Assembly (NCBI GenBank): GCA_903895725.1 | Contig: CAITUV010000084.1 | Coordinates: 1 to 64,000, forward strand | Source: an uncultured Myxococcales bacterium | GTDB lineage: Bacteria > Myxococcota_A > UBA9042 > CAIXZC01 | Direction: 5' to 3' | DNA length: 64,000 bases | Part shown: positions 20,161-29,138 of the stretch, one piece after another | Numbering within the stretch: position 1 is the first letter of the stretch | Layout of the letters: every line of letters starts with the position of its first letter | Notes under the pieces: model-generated | The model's input: the letters and a program-made list of their open reading frames with translations, nothing else | What the model was told of the DNA's origin: nothing | The model's database searches: none | Made by a program: the position numbers and the translations under genes

Positions 20161-22341
20161 CTAGCAATCGCAGTTGTCGTCCGCCTTGGCCTCGTCCACG
20201 CAGACCGAGTCCCATTCGTTGGTGCAGCACCAGTCGTCGGAGCCGCAGACGGAGGTAGCGCAGGCCGAGCAACCGTCTTCGAGCGGGCCGCCTGTCACGC
20301 ACTCGTCGTGGCCGCAGCCGCCGCCGCACTGCGAGGCGCAGGCCGAGTTGGTCTTGGTGGCCTGCACGCAGTACTTGTCCCACTTGCCGCCCTGGGTGTT
20401 GCAGCAGAACGGGTCGGCGTCGCAGATTGCCTGCACGCACGAGCCGCAGGCCGCATTCTGGGCCGGCAGATTCTCGTTGGTGCAGATGTCGGCCGCGCAG
20501 CCGGGCTGGCCGCCGCACGGGGTCGTGCAGTACTGGTCGACTTCCTTGACACAGACGTCGTCCCATTCGGTGGTGCAGCAGTAGCTGTCGTTTGCGCACA
20601 CTTCCTTGGCGCAGGCACCGCACTTGGGATCCAGCGCGCCGCCGGTCGTGCAGACGTCGTGGTCGCAGTTGCCGCTGCCGCCGCCCTCGGTCTTGCCGCA
20701 GTTCTGGAGCGGGTTGGAGCACGGAGCGCACACGCCGTATCCCAGGCCGACGGGCTGACAGTAGAAGTACAGGTTGTGCTCGGCATTGTCGCCCCAGAGC
20801 ATGTTGATGAGCATCAGGCCGGCGATCTGGGCCAGGGCGTTCCCCTTGAACAGGTCGATGATGAGCGGGTCGATCGGGATCGGCTTGCAGTCCTTGTCGA
20901 TCTCGCACGGCACGCACACGCCGCAGTCGATGTTGGAGGTGAGGTTGATCTCGGCACACTGGTTCATGCCGTACTTCACCGTGGCATCGCCAATGGTGAT
21001 CCCCATGACCTGGTCGGTCCCGATGAGGTCGCGGATCTGCTTGCCGACGTTGTAGTCGATGGAGACGTTGGCGCAGTTGGCATCGTTGGAGCACAGCTCG
21101 GTGTACTGGTTCCACGGGGAGGGGAGCACGGCCACGCCGGCGCCGAGATCCTCGCACCCCTGTGCCGACGGAATGCAGGTGCCGTGTCCGTTCGGGTCGT
21201 TGATCGGCTTCTTGCACTTGAACGTGCCCTGCTTGTCCGGGTCACCACAGTACTTGCAGTCGTCATCCGTGGTGCAGGTTCCCTGGACCGGGCCGGGGAT
21301 GCCGCAAGGAGGATAGCAGACGCCGTTGGACAGGCAGACCATGCCCTCGGGGCACGGCCAGGTCTGGGAGCACTCGGCGCACTTGTGGTTGTTGCAGGCC
21401 TTGGCCGGCTTGGTCTCCGGGCCGCCCGTGGCCCCGAACATGCACTGCATGCAGTCGTTGTCCACGTCGCAGCTCTGCGGGCACTTCTGCTCGCACTTGC
21501 CGTTCTTGCAGTACTGGGAATCAAGGCAGTGCGGGTCGACCAGGCTGACGCACTGGACGCACTTGCCGGAAGCGATGTCGCACGCCTGGTTCTTCGGGCT
21601 GCAGGCCTCGCAGTCGGAATCCTTGGTGCACTTGACGGTGGGAACGCCCTGGCCATCGGTCGGGCAGGTCTTCTCGGTGCACTTGCCGTTGGCGGAGCAC
21701 TTCAGCCCCTGGGGGCACTCCTGGTCCTTGCCGGGGTGGCACTCGACGCACAGGTGGCTGTCGGCCCAGCACTTGGTCTGCCCCCCCGGGCAGCCTTCAC
21801 AGTGGGCATCGATGATGCAGGCGTTGGGCCAGCACTCGCCGCCCTTGCTCTCACACACGCCGTTGGCGTTGCACACCTGCGATTCCGCACAGGTACCGCA
21901 CGTGCCGCCGCTGTTGCAGTTGTCCGGACCGCAGTTCTTTCCGTCGCACTGCGGCTTGCACACGCACAGCCCCTTGTTGTCGCACATCTGGTTGGCCAGG
22001 CAGGTCCCGCACTGGCCGCCGCAGCTGTCCGGGCCACACTGCTTGCCGGTGCACTGAGGCACGCACGAGCACACGCCGTTGTTGCACTCGAAGCCGGGCT
22101 GACACGGAGGATTGCACCCCTCCAGGACCTCTTCCACCACGTCCTCAGTCGCACAGCCGCTGCACTCGCCCCACGCAGAGCCGTCCGCATTGCACACCTG
22201 GGTTCCCGCCTTGCCGTCGGGGCAGGCACAGACCTTGGCTTCGGTCGGATTGCACAGCTGCTCCGGACCCGTGGTGGATCCTTCGCCGCAAGCTGCCACG
22301 ACCGCGCCCAGCACAAACAGAGCCAAAACGAGGTTTCTCAT
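20161..22341 (-). CDS. Cysteine-rich lipoprotein with three C-terminal CC-repeat units
   Basis: The product is 726 residues. AGGAGGG precedes the ATG, and the lipobox is VAAC. The first 330 residues contain CGPDSCGGQCGTC-type units and Cys-rich spacers. A central section (about 400-550) has fewer Cys. The last 170 residues hold three units of 45-50 residues with a shared pattern: DxC, then GACxxxVC, DxxCCxxxWD, xxCV and a final C. Two begin with HDxC. Examples are SYCCTTEWDDVC and DWCCTNEWDSVC. Each unit has about eight Cys, implying a disulfide-locked mini-domain. I do not recognise a named family for the unit. It is likely surface-anchored. Its role is unknown. Confidence 0.85.
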   Translation of the reverse strand: MRNLVLALFVLGAVVAACGEGSTTGPEQLCNPTEAKVCACPDGKAGTQVCNADGSAWGECSGCATEDVVEEVLEGCNPPCQPGFECNNGVCSCVPQCTGKQCGPDSCGGQCGTCLANQMCDNKGLCVCKPQCDGKNCGPDNCNSGGTCGTCAESQVCNANGVCESKGGECWPNACIIDAHCEGCPGGQTKCWADSHLCVECHPGKDQECPQGLKCSANGKCTEKTCPTDGQGVPTVKCTKDSDCEACSPKNQACDIASGKCVQCVSLVDPHCLDSQYCKNGKCEQKCPQSCDVDNDCMQCMFGATGGPETKPAKACNNHKCAECSQTWPCPEGMVCLSNGVCYPPCGIPGPVQGTCTTDDDCKYCGDPDKQGTFKCKKPINDPNGHGTCIPSAQGCEDLGAGVAVLPSPWNQYTELCSNDANCANVSIDYNVGKQIRDLIGTDQVMGITIGDATVKYGMNQCAEINLTSNIDCGVCVPCEIDKDCKPIPIDPLIIDLFKGNALAQIAGLMLINMLWGDNAEHNLYFYCQPVGLGYGVCAPCSNPLQNCGKTEGGGSGNCDHDVCTTGGALDPKCGACAKEVCANDSYCCTTEWDDVCVKEVDQYCTTPCGGQPGCAADICTNENLPAQNAACGSCVQAICDADPFCCNTQGGKWDKYCVQATKTNSACASQCGGGCGHDECVTGGPLEDGCSACATSVCGSDDWCCTNEWDSVCVDEAKADDNCDC

Positions 22342-22698
22342 TCGCACCCTCCTGGATTCCCTCTGGTTCAAAAATAGAAGGCGGCAGAAGTGTGCCGAAG
22401 AACCGGAGGAAAAGCAAGGGGTTTCTTGAGGGCGGAAACGAGCGATCTCGGCAGGTTGAGACTCGCTCTGCCACATCCCATCCGAGGCAGAGGGCTCGAT
22501 GACCCCCAGGCGCCGGACGACATACGTGTCGTCCCCGCGCCAGCCCTCGCTGGACTAGTCTTTCAGCCCGAACGCATACGGGGAGAACAGCGGCGGGTCA
22601 AGAGCCGATTCCAGCCTCGCCCCGACAACCGTGTAGGTGATTTCCTGACCGTCCACGGCATGTGGTCGGTCGGGTCCGCCTGGGCAGGTGAAACTGAT
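22342..22698. other. Intergenic region with promoter-like and palindromic elements
   Basis: No gene is supported in these 357 bp. On the minus strand, TTGCTT then 17 bp then CACACT (22389-22417) could drive the 20161-22341 gene. A perfect 8-bp palindrome lies at 22515-22534. The rest shows nothing recognisable. Confidence 0.4.
22515..22534. promoter_or_regulatory. Perfect 8-bp inverted repeat
   Basis: GGACGACA and TGTCGTCC flank TACG. It could be a hairpin terminating the heme protein transcript (stop 165 bp away) or a dimeric regulator site. No T run is present. Confidence 0.45.
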
Positions 22699-23127
22699 TC
22701 AGTGGCAGGTGCTGCACGCGGGCCCGAGGCCGCCCCCGTTCGACGGACCGTGGCACACGTTGCAGGTGGACGAGCTCCCCGACTTGTGCATGTACCCGCC
22801 ACGCTTGCTCGTGTGGTCGTCGTTGTTGTGACAGGTGTAACAGCTTGGGCCGGCCCCGCCCTCGAGTTTGGCACCGTGGCAACCCGTGCAGTTCTTGAGC
22901 GGATCGTTGTTGCCGGGCTTGTGCATCACCCCGTTCTTGTCCAGCGTGTGTCCGGGAGGCCCCGCCAGAGCATCGTCCCCTCCAGTCGAGTCCACGCCCG
23001 ACGCCGCGTCGTCCCCCGACAGGACGTCATCCCCGCCACCGCCGCCGCCACCGCTGTCGCAGGACGCAAGTGCCAGGGCCAACCCAACGACGAGAGTCAA
23101 AGGACTTCGCAACAGGGTATTCCTCAT
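22699..23127 (-). CDS. Small four-heme c-type cytochrome lipoprotein
   Basis: The product is 142 residues. GGAGGTGAGG precedes the ATG. The signal peptide ends ALASC, and the mature protein starts Cys-Asp. A Gly/Asp-rich linker (about 22-65) leads to a compact domain with four heme-attachment motifs: CTGCH, CYTCH, CNVCH and CSTCH. The last is at the extreme C terminus. Extra His residues (GHTLDKNGVMHK, DDHTSKRGGYMHK) could be axial ligands. It should carry electrons in the periplasm. Asp after the lipid-bearing Cys favours inner-membrane retention in E. coli; whether that rule applies here is unknown. No reductase or oxidase gene is adjacent. A promoter at 23189-23217 fits. Confidence 0.9.
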   Translation of the reverse strand: MRNTLLRSPLTLVVGLALALASCDSGGGGGGGDDVLSGDDAASGVDSTGGDDALAGPPGHTLDKNGVMHKPGNNDPLKNCTGCHGAKLEGGAGPSCYTCHNNDDHTSKRGGYMHKSGSSSTCNVCHGPSNGGGLGPACSTCH

Positions 23128-23188
23128 CGCCTCACCTCCACCGCCCGGACCCAATCCGCACGAGGCACCATGCCGCGTACTGCCCCAC

Positions 23189-23217
23189 AATCTGCGCACA
23201 GCACGCAGCAAAGTCAA
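23189..23217 (-). promoter_or_regulatory. Possible promoter for the four-heme cytochrome gene
   Basis: On the minus strand TTGACT is separated by 17 bp from CAGATT. The -35 is good; the -10 matches in only three positions. Confidence 0.4.
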
Positions 23218-23338
23218 CAGTTCCGCCGGAGCCGAGGTTCTCGAGCTCAGTCCGGGCTGGAGGTGCAAGGATGCCCGGTCTGTCCCGCGATTCCAGGGAG
23301 GCCCCGGGCCCCTCGCCTTCCACCCGAGACTCCGTCCC

Positions 23339-26300
23339 CTACTTCTTCTCGCACATGTAGGGCTGCGTCGCGCCGCACTGGATGTCGTTCCAGTACTTCG
23401 GGTAGGTGCCGCCGATGTAGTAGTGCATGCAGTCTTCGTTGCCCGAGTTGTTCGGCTCGCTGGGGGCCCAGTGGGTGTAGGTGTTCGGAGTCCCATCGAT
23501 CCAGCCCCATGCCCCCTCGCTGGCCTGGTCGTTGTAGCCGGTGTAGAACGTCTCGGCCGCCAGGGTCGCCACGAAATCGTTCTCCGCACCGTCCGAGATG
23601 GAGACGAGATCTGCGCTGAGCGCCTGGCACGCAGCCCGGGCATCGCTCCAGGTCTTGGTCTCCGGGAAGTAGCGGTAGCAGTGCCCGCCGTAGGAGGTCC
23701 AGCCCGCCCCCTCGTGGGTGCACACTCCGGCCTTGCACACGTCCAGGGTACAGGCACTCCCGTCATCGGTGCACGGAGTGTTGTCCGGAGCCTTGGTGTT
23801 CACGCAGCCCGCCGCGGGGTCGCACGTATCCGTCGTGCACGGGTTCGAGTCGTCGCACGAGACGGTCTTGCCCGGCACACAGGCCCCGGCGACGCACTTG
23901 TCGCCATCGGTGCAGAGACTGTTGTCGGTGCAGGCAGCGCTGTTGGCCGCGTGGACGCACCCCGAATCCTTGGCGCACGAGTCATCCGTGCAGAGGTTTG
24001 CGTCATCACACTTGAGGGGCGCGCCCGGGACGCACGAGCCCTTGTCGCACACGTCGGACACCGTGCACACGTCCCCGTCATCGCACGGGTTCTTGTTGAC
24101 CGAGTAAACGCAACCCGCGGCGGGATCGCACGAGTCCGACGTGCACGGATTCGCGTCCTCGCACGCAAACGCAGTCCCCGCCTTGCACACACCGGCACCG
24201 CACTTGTCGTTCTGTGTGCAGGCGTTGCCGTCGTCGCACGGCACCTGGTTGGGAATGAACTTGCACCCCGCCGCCGGGTCGCAGGAGTCGTCGCTGCAGG
24301 GGTTCAAGTCGTTGCACACCACGGGCACGGTTCCCTTGCACACGCCGCCCAGGCACGCGTCCTTGAGCGTGCAGGCATCGTCGTCGTCGCACGGTGCCTT
24401 GTTGAACGCGTGCGTGCACCCCCCACCCGGTGCGCAGGAGTCGGTGGTGCAGACGTCGCCGTCGTCACAGTCGAGGCTCCCGGTGGCCTTGCATACCCCG
24501 GCCTCACAATGGTCCCCCGTGGTGCAGGGGTTTGTGTCATCACAGCCACCCGAGTTTGCCTTGAACACGCAGCCCGCAGTCTTGTCGCACGAATCGTCGG
24601 TGCACGGATTCGAGTCGTCGCACTTGAGCGCCGTACCCGGCATGCATTTGCCCAGCAGGCACTTGTCACCCACGGTGCACGGGTTGCCATCGGTGCAGGC
24701 CAGCTCGTTGTTGGCATGGGAACATCCGGCCATGGGCACGCACACGTCGTTGGTACACGGATTGGCGTCGTCGCAGTCCAGGGGGAGGATGCCCACGCAG
24801 ACGCCGCCGTAGCACGAGTCGTTGGTCGTGCACGGGTCCAGATCGTCGCACGGCTTGGAGATCAGCGTGTGGGTGCATCCCACGAGCGGGTTGCACGCGT
24901 CCTCGGTGCAGGTGTTGCCGTCGTCGCACGACATCGGTGCACCGGCCGCGCACTTGCCCCCCTGGCACGAGTCGTTCTGAGTGCACTGGTTCCCATCCGT
25001 GCACGGTGCGTTGTTGAGCTGGTGGACGCAGCCGGCCCCAGGCTGGCACGAGTCGTCCGTGCAGGGGTTCCCGTCGTTGCAGTCGATCCAGGATGTGCCG
25101 GTGCAGATCCCCCCCTTGCACTGGTCGTTGGAGGAGCAGGCGTTGCCGTCGTCACACGGCTTCTCCACCGGAGTGTGGCTGCAGCCGGTGGCCGGCTTGC
25201 ACGAGTCCTGCGTGCATGGATTGGAGTCGTCGCAGTCCACCGGAAGGCCCGGGATGCACGCACCGTCACCGCACTTGTCCGGAGCGGTGCACGCGTTGCC
25301 GTCGCTGCAGTCGCCCGATGCCGGTGCATGCAGACAGCCGGTCTGGGGTTTGCACGAATCCTGCGTGCACGGGTTGTAGTCTTCGCAGCTCGCTTCGATA
25401 CCGGATACGCACTTGCCCGCAGCACAGGCATCACCCACGGTGCACAGGCTGTCGTCGTCGCATTCCTGGCCCTCGTTGGCTGCCACCACGCTGCACTTGC
25501 CCGTGGCCGGATCACAAGTGGCATCGAGGCACGGGGCGTCGACGCCCGACGGCTCCGGGCAGACCACGATGGTATCCGGGGCGACCTTGCACTGGTACTG
25601 CACGCCGCTTTGATCACAGAAGAGCTTGCCGTTGCATGCGTTGCCGTCCTCCAGCTTCTTGCAGTCCGAATCGTCCGTGCAGTCGCACGGGACCTCGACC
25701 CCGCCGCACAGTCCCTTGTTGCACGCATCGCCCAGCGTGCAGGGATTCCCGTCATCGCACGGGACCGTGTTGAAGGAGAACTTGCATCCCGACGCCCCGT
25801 CGCAGGAGTCGTCGGTGCAGGCGTTCCCGTCATCGCAGGCCACCAAGGTGCCAGTGCACATCCCCGCCTCGCAGTGATCCGTGACCGTGCACGTGTCACC
25901 GTCGTCGCAGTTGGTGCCCGACAGCGGCTGATGGCCGCACCCGCCCTCTCCCCCGCAGGAATCCTTGGTGCAGGCGTTGCCGTCGTCGCACGTGTCTTCG
26001 TCCAGCTCTCCGTCACAGTCGTCGTTGAGTCCATTGCACGACTCGACCGCCGGCGTCGCAGCATCGCATGCGGATAGTCCCAGCTTGGTGCAGACTCGAA
26101 TGCCGGCGCAGGCCCCGGCATCGTTGGAGATCTCGCAAGGCGTGCTCAGGCCGAGCAGGACCGATTTCTCGCTGCACGTGCACACGCCGTCCGCCGGCAC
26201 GCACTGCCACGAGAGGCTTCCTTTCTCATCCGGAACCTCGTTGCAGTCGTACCCCTCGGGACACGCCGTGTCGCCGTCGCACGCTCCTCCGCAGAACCTC

Positions 26301-26815
26301 CCGCCAGGGCCGTAGTCGACGCACACGTCCTGCTGTCCCGTGGCACTGACGCAGTCGGCCGCAGTGGCACAGGGGCGGCACAACACGCGGAAGGTGGACA
26401 CGCAAACGTTGACCATGTCCGGCCCCAGCCCGCTGACGAGCTGGCACGAGAATCCAGCGGGACACTCCTCGATGCAGTCGGTGGTGCACACGCCGCTGCC
26501 CATGTGGTCCACGCAGAAGCCAGACAAACAGTCGCTCCCGGCCTGGCATGGCTCACCGAAGCATCCGTCTCCCGGAGTGCACATGGGGTTCACCTCGGGC
26601 AGCACCTCCAATGGCCCCACTTCAGGCAGCACCACGTCGATCTCCGGCCCGGCCGGGACGTCTACCGTCGAGCCCACCTCGACCTCCGCCGCACCGTCGG
26701 CCAGGTCAGCCGACACGACCGTCCCCCCACCGGAGCACGCTGTCACGACCAGGCACACCCCTGTCAGCACGCCCACTACCCGGAACACGGTTCCACATCC
26801 CGACTTGCTCATCAT
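23339..26815 (-). CDS. CTDC-repeat surface lipoprotein with C-terminal C-type lectin domain
   Basis: The product is 1158 residues with lipobox VVTAC. ATGs at 26815 and 26812 are both possible. The N-terminal Cys module (about 65-240: GCFGEPCQAGSDCLSGFC, EECPAGFSC, RPCATAADC) matches the genes at 296 and 59965. It is followed by CNGLNDDCDG and a long stalk of CDDGNxCT units with a LEDGNACNG insert. Residues about 1036-1158 form a C-type lectin-like domain: GGHCYRYFPETKTWSDA, GYNDQASEGAWGWIDG, WAPSEPNN and NDIQCGATQPYMCE. The EPN motif is the usual mannose-type calcium-site signature. It probably binds carbohydrate at the cell surface. Confidence 0.93.
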   Translation of the reverse strand: MMSKSGCGTVFRVVGVLTGVCLVVTACSGGGTVVSADLADGAAEVEVGSTVDVPAGPEIDVVLPEVGPLEVLPEVNPMCTPGDGCFGEPCQAGSDCLSGFCVDHMGSGVCTTDCIEECPAGFSCQLVSGLGPDMVNVCVSTFRVLCRPCATAADCVSATGQQDVCVDYGPGGRFCGGACDGDTACPEGYDCNEVPDEKGSLSWQCVPADGVCTCSEKSVLLGLSTPCEISNDAGACAGIRVCTKLGLSACDAATPAVESCNGLNDDCDGELDEDTCDDGNACTKDSCGGEGGCGHQPLSGTNCDDGDTCTVTDHCEAGMCTGTLVACDDGNACTDDSCDGASGCKFSFNTVPCDDGNPCTLGDACNKGLCGGVEVPCDCTDDSDCKKLEDGNACNGKLFCDQSGVQYQCKVAPDTIVVCPEPSGVDAPCLDATCDPATGKCSVVAANEGQECDDDSLCTVGDACAAGKCVSGIEASCEDYNPCTQDSCKPQTGCLHAPASGDCSDGNACTAPDKCGDGACIPGLPVDCDDSNPCTQDSCKPATGCSHTPVEKPCDDGNACSSNDQCKGGICTGTSWIDCNDGNPCTDDSCQPGAGCVHQLNNAPCTDGNQCTQNDSCQGGKCAAGAPMSCDDGNTCTEDACNPLVGCTHTLISKPCDDLDPCTTNDSCYGGVCVGILPLDCDDANPCTNDVCVPMAGCSHANNELACTDGNPCTVGDKCLLGKCMPGTALKCDDSNPCTDDSCDKTAGCVFKANSGGCDDTNPCTTGDHCEAGVCKATGSLDCDDGDVCTTDSCAPGGGCTHAFNKAPCDDDDACTLKDACLGGVCKGTVPVVCNDLNPCSDDSCDPAAGCKFIPNQVPCDDGNACTQNDKCGAGVCKAGTAFACEDANPCTSDSCDPAAGCVYSVNKNPCDDGDVCTVSDVCDKGSCVPGAPLKCDDANLCTDDSCAKDSGCVHAANSAACTDNSLCTDGDKCVAGACVPGKTVSCDDSNPCTTDTCDPAAGCVNTKAPDNTPCTDDGSACTLDVCKAGVCTHEGAGWTSYGGHCYRYFPETKTWSDARAACQALSADLVSISDGAENDFVATLAAETFYTGYNDQASEGAWGWIDGTPNTYTHWAPSEPNNSGNEDCMHYYIGGTYPKYWNDIQCGATQPYMCEKK

Positions 26816-27111
26816 CGACCTCGCTCTCGAATCGATTCACCCCAGGTGCTTCGCACTTCCGATGCTACCCCGGATTCCCCCGCAACTTCAATCGGTACGT
26901 CTGTGCGGTCCTGGAAGGACGTGGCTTGGAAGGCATGCGGCCCAATCATCAAGTTGACCCAGTCCAGCAGGGTGAGCGGGTGGAAAAGGTAGGCCCTTGC
27001 CGACTCCGTGAAGTGGAACCAGCAAGGCAACGAGAGGACGCCGTGGCCCTGGGATTCGGGCAGGAACCCCGTGGGGCTGCGGATGATCCCGTATCTCCTG
27101 CCATCGATCAT
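26812..27111 (-). CDS. Small uncharacterised ORF overlapping the lectin gene start
   Basis: This is a 99-residue ORF. GAGGAG stands 5 bp before the ATG at 27111. Its TGA stop overlaps the lectin ATG as ATGA, which is typical of translational coupling. The first 60 or so codons have the strong G/C third-position bias of neighbouring genes; the bias fades afterward, so the end may be a remnant. It contains an aromatic-rich stretch (LPCWFHFTESARAYLFHPL). It has no signal peptide and no motif I recognise. It could be a decayed gene or a leader ORF. Confidence 0.4.
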   Translation of the reverse strand: MIDGRRYGIIRSPTGFLPESQGHGVLSLPCWFHFTESARAYLFHPLTLLDWVNLMIGPHAFQATSFQDRTDVPIEVAGESGVASEVRSTWGESIRERGR

Positions 27112-27372
27112 CAAAGCTCCTCTGAATCATCCCGCGGTCCGACGCAAACCAACGGGGCCCATGGAGAAGTCGGAACAGTGCCACCGTCGTCACGGACCCG
27201 GCCTGCCGCGTCACAGGGCCATGCTCGAATGACCCCTATGTACGGGCAGCCTATTGTGGCCAAAGAGCGCTCCGCATGAAGCGAGGCACTTGCCGTCAAG
27301 GCTCTTCAGGCTCGGTCCTGGTCGATGCCGTCGCAGGTTTCTCAGGTTTCTTCGGAAGGCGGGGGGCCTCGC
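27112..27372. other. Spacer with no supported gene
   Basis: This stretch lies between the stop of the membrane protein gene at 27373 and the small ORF. I see no RNA gene, strong hairpin or promoter in it. Confidence 0.4.
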
Positions 27373-28515
27373 TCAGTCTCTGTACCTCTTGAACCCGCCG
27401 GGGTCGGCCCCGGCGGCTGCGAGCCAGCTTCTCAGGCCCTTTCCTGCATCCGCACTGATCTGGACGTCGGCAGAGCCACGGAATACGAGCTTTCCTGCCC
27501 AGGCGACCTTGGGATCGCCTATGAGGATGGTCAGTTTCTTTCCCGCACGGTCCTCGAGATGTACGGCAGGGCCACAATAGTAGGTCGAGGTGCGCGCACT
27601 CATCTTGATCCCGATGGGCTGGACCAGCCTGAAGGGCAGCCGTAGCGTGCGCCTGGGCTTGCCATTGATGAAGTAGATGAGGCCGGACCGGTCTAAGAGC
27701 AGCTCCCCACGGCGCTTGCTAGCAAAGACCGCGGTGATGAACATGCCTGCAATGAGGAGGACCACTGCCGGCGTGCCGATGATCGCCCCCCATCGGACGA
27801 CGAGCTCTTCCGGTACGAGCTGACTGATGAGAGCTGCAAGAGCTCCCAGTGCGACGATTCCCCCCATCCACACGAGCATCGTGGCAGATAGAGCCCCTCT
27901 CAACGGGTACGCCTCGAAGGACATCTCGTCGGCCAGCGATCCTTGGTCTCCTGCGGTCTCACGTCGCAGGGATGGCACTCCGACCCGCTGGCAGTCCGAT
28001 TGCTCCACAGCCTCGAGCAGCTCTCGGAAGGCCTGCGTCGGCAGGAAGGCCTCGTAGGAAGTCCCGGTGGTCTCCCGGCCGGAGTAGCGTTCCCCTTCGA
28101 GCTCGGTCCCCATTCCGAGGATGCGAATTCGTTCCGAGCGTGCCTGGTTGTCGAGGTCCATCAGCGTTCCGGCGAACAAGCTCATGTCCTTGTGCGCGAA
28201 GTGCTTGCTCAGGAAGAGCCGGGCGCCGGACAGGTGTACGGTCAGCCCCCTCTTTCCCGTGGTGATGGTCAGGACGTTCTCGGCCAGGTCGACCCGGGCG
28301 GGTCTTGGGAACCTGGCCCCCCAATTCGCATGGACAAGGGCCAGGGCGAAGAGGCCGAACGGAACCCCGATCATCCAGCCCGGCGGGGTAGCCATCTGGC
28401 CCGTAGCCACAAGGCAAACACCCGCCATGCCGACCACGAGGAGCAGGTACCAGGCGGGGCTGAAACCGCGGCCAGCCGCTCCGACGCTCTGGCCCTCCCA
28501 GGTTCCGGTCTTCAT
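27373..28515 (-). CDS. Uncharacterised integral membrane protein
   Basis: The product is 380 residues; GGGGAG precedes the ATG at 28515. Two hydrophobic helices lie near residues 18-55 (YLLLVVGMAGVCLVA, IGVPFGLFALALV) and two more near 215-270 (LVWMGGIVALGALAALI, VVLLIAGMFITAVFA). Between and after them are soluble beta-rich segments (LAENVLTITTGKRGLTVHL, GELLLDRSGLIYFI) that could be PH-like. I do not recognise the family. The next gene rightward (29139) is divergent and also unassigned. A promoter-like pair lies at 28655-28683, giving a leader of about 140 nt. Confidence 0.75.
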   Translation of the reverse strand: MKTGTWEGQSVGAAGRGFSPAWYLLLVVGMAGVCLVATGQMATPPGWMIGVPFGLFALALVHANWGARFPRPARVDLAENVLTITTGKRGLTVHLSGARLFLSKHFAHKDMSLFAGTLMDLDNQARSERIRILGMGTELEGERYSGRETTGTSYEAFLPTQAFRELLEAVEQSDCQRVGVPSLRRETAGDQGSLADEMSFEAYPLRGALSATMLVWMGGIVALGALAALISQLVPEELVVRWGAIIGTPAVVLLIAGMFITAVFASKRRGELLLDRSGLIYFINGKPRRTLRLPFRLVQPIGIKMSARTSTYYCGPAVHLEDRAGKKLTILIGDPKVAWAGKLVFRGSADVQISADAGKGLRSWLAAAGADPGGFKRYRD

Positions 28516-29138
28516 CAGGCGCTCCCCGGACCGGCAAACGGACGCCCCTGATTCGTGGAGCGGAGGGGGGCCGGCCTCCCCGTGTCCCGGCGACAGGTTT
28601 CCGCCTGGAGCAACTCTCGTCTTCCTGCCATGGAAACCTGGAGCGTCCTTGCCGAGAATACCGTGCCGGCCCAGAGCGCGCAATCGGATTCGATGGCCTG
28701 CGGGGATCTGCTGGCAAGCACCAGGCGTGATTCCTCTCCGGTCTTCCCTCGCCGCTTCCACTCCCTCGCCCTCCCTCTGCTGCATCAGCCCCGAAGCGAC
28801 GTAGAGGGAGCCGCTGGACGGCACAGGTGCAAGCGCCTGCCCCTCTCTCCCCGGACGAACAGTGGACGGGGTGAGGCCGGGCCTCGAGCCCTCGACGGCG
28901 GGCCGTGGGGCCCCTCCAGAGGAGACCATTGGAACGCTCTAATCTCGTTGACGGCTAACACCGGGTCAGCGTACTTTCTCTTCATCAACAGCCACCGTCG
29001 CTTCTGGCAGACGACAGGGTGGTGGGGGCTCTTGCAATGCAGCGCTGAACCCGGTCAACCAGGCCGGCTACCGGAGCGGACACGGCTACGTGAAGATCGG
29101 GGGACCGGCTGCAAGAGATCGCCCCGGCGGAGTCGGAC
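28516..29138. other. 623-bp divergent intergenic region
   Basis: No gene is supported. Two promoter-like pairs face opposite ways. For the 27373 gene (minus), TTGCGC, 17 bp, TATTCT lies at 28655-28683. For the 29139 gene (plus), TTGACG, 18 bp, TACTTT lies at 28947-28976. Open frames here lack a start with Shine-Dalgarno. Confidence 0.4.
28655..28683 (-). promoter_or_regulatory. Possible promoter for the 27373-28515 gene
   Basis: On the minus strand TTGCGC is followed after 17 bp by TATTCT. It would give a leader of about 140 nt. Confidence 0.4.

Noticed and set aside
26888..27214. Minus-strand open frame overlapping the small ORF at 26812-27111
   Set aside because: It is in another frame, without a Shine-Dalgarno and with weak third-position bias.
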